Positions 58,824 through 64,000 of a stretch of DNA of 64,000 nt are shown here, piece after piece. Each line of letters opens with the position of its first letter. Positions within the stretch are counted from its first letter, which is position 1. The stretch covers positions 2,790,001 to 2,854,000 of the forward strand of contig NW_026570227.1 in assembly GCF_019649055.1 (NCBI RefSeq). The letters are read 5' to 3'. This DNA comes from Paramacrobiotus metropolitanus (lineage: Eukaryota; Tardigrada; Eutardigrada; Parachela; Macrobiotidae). Under the pieces are notes generated by a model. The model was not told the DNA's origin, did no database searches, and saw only the letters and a program-made list of their open reading frames with translations. The translations under genes and the position numbers were made by a program.

Positions 58824-59406
58824 TATGTGACTATGTCGACGTGTGAGCAGAATTTGTACAAAATGAAAGGGTTTTATTTTGCTTGAGGACGCACCACTTA
58901 GAAATTCCTTTAAAAATCAAGTTTTGAGATTTGGGCATGAAGGATCACTAGGAAGCATTTCTGAAGTTATAGAGACATTACAAAAGTTCTGATTCACTAT
59001 AAGAACAATTTCATCAAAATCGAATGTTTTCAAGAAAAATTGAAAAGGATAATAAAAGCAGGTGCAACACTTAATTAAACGACTAAGCTGCGCTCCGGTC
59101 TGCCAATGCACGCCAAAGTGCATTTTCCTAGTATAGTTCTTAACCACGCTTTGCCACAGATTTCCCCGGCAAAGGCCTACTTTCGGATTCCCACGGGGAC
59201 ATGCTTGCGCTCCAACGGTCGTCATTAACATGGAAAATCTTGTGGAAAGGGGTGAATTCACGTCGGCGATTGAAGCAAAGGAAGTCGATGATGAGACCGT
59301 CCTCCGCCACATCCACTACGCGTCCATAACGCAATAGTCCATCGTCGCCCAGCACGTCCACGCTGTTCCACGTAAAATTTCCTGGGACCATCGTCGAATG
59401 GCACAA

Positions 59407-61697
59407 ATCCGGAATGTTTCTAGGAAAAATTCGGTTAATTTGCTACAGCTAGGAACAAAATTGTTTGAATTCAGTTTTAAAGTGCAACAACGTCAAAATC
59501 CTACAATTTGTCAAAAACTCAAACTTTTCCCGGAAAATTAAACAAACACGATATTCAAGTGAACTTTCGGAACTTTCCGAACTTTCGGATTAATTGTTAG
59601 TTTGAAAAATCACGATAATGAACACTGTAAAGCTATAGTACTGCTCGATTGGTAATAAAAAAAAGCGTTCACTGTTAGAGGCAGGCTTTATATCGGCAAT
59701 CTAAACGCTAAAGCTGCTGTTCAGCCTGAAAAATACAGTATAAAGACTGCATGTGTACATGTAACACTTACACAACATGATCACATCATGTTTTGCACAA
59801 GACATTGCCGGAAGACAAATCGCAATGTACCGTAGTAAGCCTTAAAGTATAAACAGATTCGAGGTAAGTAGCATTTCTAACTACATGTTAGCAGATCTCG
59901 TTGCAATAACACCCAATGCTTCAACTGCAGCAGGGGGCTTTGGTGTTCACTTTGATGTTGTGCCTTTAGGCACAACTGTAGTCTACCACCACTACCAGAG
60001 TCTACATAATTCCAGTATATTGAGGCAAAGAGCCGAAACAGCTTTAATAACACATTGTGCGGGAAAATAGTCTACATATTTTTTGCCGATTGCACTGCGG
60101 CACAGCAGCCGCTTCCAGTAATTTTAATTTTATTTGCAAACAGCTTTAGTTTACAACTGAATATCGAGATTTTTAGTGCGCTTATCCATCCGGGATACGG
60201 TGAATTTACCGCACCGTAGTTAAAAAGATACGCACGATCGAGCCGGTTCTTGAAACCCGTACTTGCTCGTATTTAGAGTAACGCAACACCCTTGTTAATT
60301 CAACGCTAAATCCATCGTAATTCCGTTTCATTATAGAAGTGCAGAAGTAACAGAACGTTTTAGTACTCTTATTCACATTCATATTGGTGTTCATTGTCGA
60401 GTCAGTTGTATTACTTTTATGCATGCTGTATCAAACCAAACTTTACAAAATATTATTAGTGGACGGCTCCAGGACCACGTTTCACCACCAAAGTCTCCCG
60501 ACACCACCCGAATCCCGAGTCGGGTGGTGTCCATAAATCACACGAATCTCGAGACACCACTACGGACAAACAACACACCAGTACTGTCTCTGACTCTCGG
60601 AACATCACTTTTTGCCAATATTTTTAAGTTGATTACGCGCGGGAAGACAACAGCGATATCTTCTCGAGTCTTCTACCCGATTTCCGTAATCCTGAGCTTA
60701 GCTTTTCGACGCACTCGTTGTGCTGACCGGCCAGGCGATGACTGAACTTTCATCTGCACTTTGAAAGTTAGATTTAAAGGATGCTGTAACGTACGGCGTT
60801 TTTTCGAAAAACGAACTTCGCTGGGAATCGTTTCCCTTCAGTAACTCGTATCCAAACGCGTTAATGAGCTTTAACTCCGTTAACGAGGTCCAGCTCGTAT
60901 TTTTGCAACTATCTGGTGGTGTCATGAGACTAACGGTGTTGTCTGTAAAATGGTCTCTCGAGAAGTTTCACGGCAACTCAGCAGCAGCGTATTACGACAT
61001 TTACATTGGTCGAACAAAACAAGCGGGTGCGCGACCGCTCTGCTTTCGGCGTGAGAGTTTGCAAACCGTCTTTCGTTACGGTTGATTAGGCATCGCTCTT
61101 ACGGCGTGGCCATGCTTGCCAGTGCAAAGCCGAAACCGACCGCGCCCTGTCAGTTTGAATAAGAGACTTTCTGCATTTCATTGACTTCGCGGCTATGCCT
61201 TGATTACATGGGCCGGGAGTCGGCAAATACCATTTCGTGATCTTTTGGCGCAATCTGCGTTGGACGATTTCATGACCTTGGCTTTCGCTTGCCATCCATG
61301 CACGCGTACGCGAAATGTACCATACGTGCCATCCATGTACGCGCTAAGACTTTTGAATTCTTTCAGTTGAGCGTAAACTTTATTCAGCTCACTCTGCCTA
61401 TACTTTACTTTATTTCGTCGATCGTCACAAAGGCGACGGTTAAGAAAGCTTAAGAGACCTAAGATACAACAAATCTGAGAACCTAAGAAAACTAAGGCAG
61501 TTTAGCATAACGGTTGAACGATTTCGCGATGGTTCGATTTGACGTCTGTTCGACGAGGTGTCAGTCGACGAAACGACGGGTCACCGCTTAATTTTATCAT
61601 ATGGCTGAATCCCGTATCCACTTCAACAAACTTTGCCATCCATTATCCATTACGCGGCGCTCCAAGAGTCCCGGTGGGCAAGACCGCGAACAACTAG
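59407..61697. other. No gene recognised between F4 and F5
   Basis: Contains the dispersed repeat at 60360-60722. Other frames are short and unsupported. Confidence 0.45.
60360..60722 (+). repeat. Dispersed repeat, partner of 51175-51528, with a 12-bp hairpin
   Basis: This copy has an extra segment that completes a hairpin (GACACCACCCGA, 8 bases, TCGGGTGGTGTC) lost in the 51-kb copy, where only one arm remains. Confidence 0.75.
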
Positions 61698-64000
61698 TCA
61701 GACAACAACTTCATCAGTTGAATAAGGAAGTGCAGCGCAACGCGCGACAGCTTCTAACTCCAGCCCTTGCAGAGCATCCACGCACCACCTCTTCCCGTGG
61801 TAATGCAACAAAGGACGTGGATCCGCCACCTGCGCGCCGCACAACGCCTGTCAAGATAAAAATGCGATTGCAAGAAGTGTAGATTTTGGCGTCAGCAAAG
61901 ACCCACCTTACAGACCATGGTTGCATCACGCCATTGCCGTTGGTCGTGCGATTGAAGTGCTGCTAACCACGTGGACAAATGTGCTAGTTCCACGTTGCTC
62001 GGCGCTAGGATTCCCGTTTCCAAGGCACCCCACAGGGCTCCTCTCGAATCCCCAGTAATACCGTGTCGATGCACGCAAATATCGGCACATAGCTTCAACT
62101 GGGTGCCTTGACTGAACTGGTCGTGAAGGCGAAGAATACACTCCACCGTGAAATTACATTTAATCAGCCGAATATTAGCGCATAAAAGGTAGCGGTACTT
62201 GAGGGTAGATTTCGTCAGTATATGGCTGGCGTTATCAGTACACAACCCATGCCGTGGGCATGGAGATGTATGATGATCGCAATACGAAACTTTTCCCAAA
62301 GAACACTCCAGACCGAACAAGTACACAGTTTGCAGTTTGATACTATTGCGCTGTGTAATGAAACTAGCCATATCGAGCAATTCCACAACGTCCGCTTCGC
62401 TCATACACTGCCCTCGATCAGCCACAGCAAGGTGCTGCGTGGATGTGGAAAGACGCTTCCAAAGAGCAGCGACCATAAAATACCGACGTCCAAATTCCCG
62501 GGAGTTATCGGTGTCGAGGGCCGCGCTGTCGAGAACCAGGTTCTCCGTGATAGAAACTGAATCCAGAAGTGCGTGCCATGTGGGGCAGACCGGGCGCAGT
62601 TTAGTCTGCGACACCGTGTCCAGATACAAGAAGACTTCCGTCCACAATTCGGGTGGCAATACAGCGGCTTCGTCCACTACGGGAATCTGGAGTATCGGTT
62701 TGGGAATCGGGCTGACGGAATCCATCAACGCGTTGTGATAACGTTTGAGTGCTTCCTGCAACATTATTACCCGATATTCAGTTTCAAGCACATACCCGGA
62801 TGCCTCTTTTTTGGCCAAGGCAGTTTTTTTGCTCCGAAAAATAAGCATGCCTAATGTGTGTTCCTTTGCTGCGTACTAAGCCACCCTTGCAGGTCGAGAT
62901 TTCCCAAACGTAGTGAATAATTTCATAGAAACGTAATTTTAAAGTTTAAAATTTTATTCCATCGGTTTCTACTACAGTCCAGAAATGCAGACGAAATTTG
63001 ATCTAGGAAAACCTAAATTGCGCAGGTAATCAGGTTTGGACTTGAAACAAAAGACAATTCGACGATTTCGATAACGGCGTCTACGCAATCATAAGGCAAA
63101 CTGTTCGCGTCGCTAATATTTTGTCCCTCCAAAAAATGTTTATCTGCAAAACTTTTATGCGCCATAATAAAACTTTTTTCTGCTTTTCATCTGTCGTAGT
63201 ATAAAAAGACTGAATGAAACTGACGACTTCTGTGAAATAATGAAACGAAATACGGGTCACCCAACGCCTGGAATAAGCATTTGGCATGCTTGTTTTTCGT
63301 TAGAGCAACACTGCCCTGGCACTTAAACATGTGGGTAATTAGGCTCGTCAGTCACTCCCTCTTACCAGTTCTCTTGCCGCGTGGACAACGTCGGCTTCCG
63401 TCCCAGTATGTGATGGACGCTGAATGTACACCACGCAGCCGTCCACAACATCCACACAGTCCGCTTTGGCAGCGTACCATGAACGACATTTCGTTCCCTT
63501 GTTCTGCTGCTTCAGCGCTGCTGTAGCCAGTTCCACGGGACAACCTTTCGGTAACGGCATTGTGCGCTTGACGAACGTCCGTTTCTTCACGCATTTTGCC
63601 AGTTCCGCAATTTCACAGTAGAACTGGCTGCCGACCGGCGGCTGCACGCCACGGTCGCCACCGTACGCCTTCCAGCGAATCCGCGCCTTGGGAACAACAT
63701 CTGCGTACTCCTGTGGTTTCCCGCGATGAACAACAGCTACGATGTAATCTGCATGACCCATTTCGGCGGTCCAAATGAGCAGTTCCGCGGGGACCCATGT
63801 CCACGCACCCGATTCATGATCGCGCAGCAGGACTTCGGCGGGCAAATCAGCCCAGGTATGTAGACCACCCATGTCGCTTCCGTTCCGGTATCGTAGGTCA
63901 TCATTCAGAAACACCCGATCAAAAGGAGTAAATTCACGTCGGCGACTGGGGCACAGAAAGTCGATGAAGAGACCATGGTCCGCCACATCCACCACGCGTC
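61698..64000 (-). CDS. F-box/Tudor-like family copy F5 (partial at right edge; shifted C-terminus)
   Basis: Exon 1 is 63366 to beyond 64000 (MVDVADHGLFIDFLCP, PAEVLLRDHESGAWTWVPAELL, ARIRWK), so the start lies outside the window. Exon 2 is 61907-62755, with an F-box (LPPELWTEVFLYLDTVSQTK) and DSRGALWGALETGI. Exon 3 is 61698-61847. Near 61752 two bases are missing against F1 (TTAGAAGCTG for a CTGGAAAAGCTG-type sequence), so the last residues differ from the family (ending STDEVVV). The rest is open, and the protein could still fold. Exons 1 and 2 are about as well preserved as in F2. It probably acts as an SCF-type adaptor, by family knowledge of the F-box only. Confidence 0.7.

Larger units (their letters stand above)
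56754..59170. mobile_element. Candidate non-autonomous DNA transposon inserted in F4 exon 1
   Basis: The ends are inverted: CCGGGGAAATTTATGG at the left and the inverse of CCGGGGAAATCTGTGG at the right, with 26 of the first 34 bases matching. The interior encodes no recognisable transposase. It holds a tandem repeat (57086-57190) and a strong hairpin (58790-58823). No target duplication is evident, so boundaries may be a few bases off. Confidence 0.55.
55099..59391 (-). pseudogene. F-box/Tudor-like family copy F4, split by a 2.4-kb insertion
   Basis: The start of exon 1 lies at 59170-59391 (WNSVDVLGDDGLLRYGRVVDVAED, FTPFHKIFHVNDD). Its remainder is at 56244-56753 (ADILMRDNASGAWTWFP). Exon 2 is 55308-56168, with a modified F-box (LSIELWTEVFSHLDVITQVK) and an internal EILPAATEILPAAE duplication. 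Exon 3 is 55099-55245 (TLCATQTTDPRPSLYY). No other family member has an intron where the 2.4-kb segment lies, and an in-frame TAA occurs just inside the right-hand part of exon 1. Exons 2 and 3 are open. Either the gene is inactivated or it is now expressed from an internal start. Confidence 0.7.

Noticed and set aside
1-64000. Bacterial-type systems such as operons, CRISPR arrays or riboswitches
   Set aside because: The window is spliced eukaryotic DNA. No evenly spaced direct repeats with unique spacers and no ribosome-binding-site-led gene clusters are present.

Overview
This is eukaryotic, almost certainly invertebrate animal DNA. Genes are split into many short exons with GT-AG introns, coding density is low, and the window is full of inverted-repeat elements plus a dead non-LTR retrotransposon. 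I cannot place the species from sequence alone. A tardigrade is a weak guess, based only on a vague familiarity of the F-box family.

The left 37 kb is a minus-strand tandem array of one unusual gene. I assembled three copies exon by exon: A (8669-16219), B (19958-28001) and C (29055-36705). Each has 16 exons at matching positions and phases and encodes about 1,033-1,036 residues. Exons 1-5 read as the seven-bladed terminal domain of clathrin heavy chain. Exons 6-15 read as clathrin heavy-chain leg repeats. Exon 16 is a C3HC4 RING finger of the IAP/MDM2 dimer type. The clathrin-like part stops well before the proximal-leg end and trimerisation hub, so this looks like a clathrin heavy chain turned into a ubiquitin ligase. 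I know of no described protein of this design. B and C are open throughout; A has a one-base insertion just before the RING. A fourth copy starts at the left edge (first exon 162-206) and continues outside the window. A fifth survives only as a broken RING exon (2534-2810). Flanks of the copies match each other, so whole gene-plus-flank blocks were duplicated.

Between these genes lie a small Ig-domain gene (about 6217-7510), two near-identical 0.56-0.58 kb foldback elements with 9-bp target duplications (12313-12871 and 17283-17864), other inverted-repeat insertions in introns, and a tRNA-Glu-like sequence.

At 37.5-40 kb there is a minus-strand 5S-like fragment with a (TTGA)n tail, followed by a 5'-truncated reverse transcriptase with a C-terminal zinc/endonuclease-like region and several stops.

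From 40.4 kb to the right edge lies a second family: five copies of a three-exon gene joining an N-terminal Tudor/Agenet-like module to an F-box. F2 (44874-46698, plus) is intact. F1 (minus), F3 (plus) and F4 (minus, split by a 2.4 kb insertion) are damaged. F5 (minus) runs off the right edge and has a shifted C-terminus. F-box proteins are usually SCF ligase adaptors, so both expanded families here point to ubiquitin ligation; a functional link between them is only a guess. Spaces between the genes hold inverted repeats, short tandem repeats and segmental-duplication remnants.
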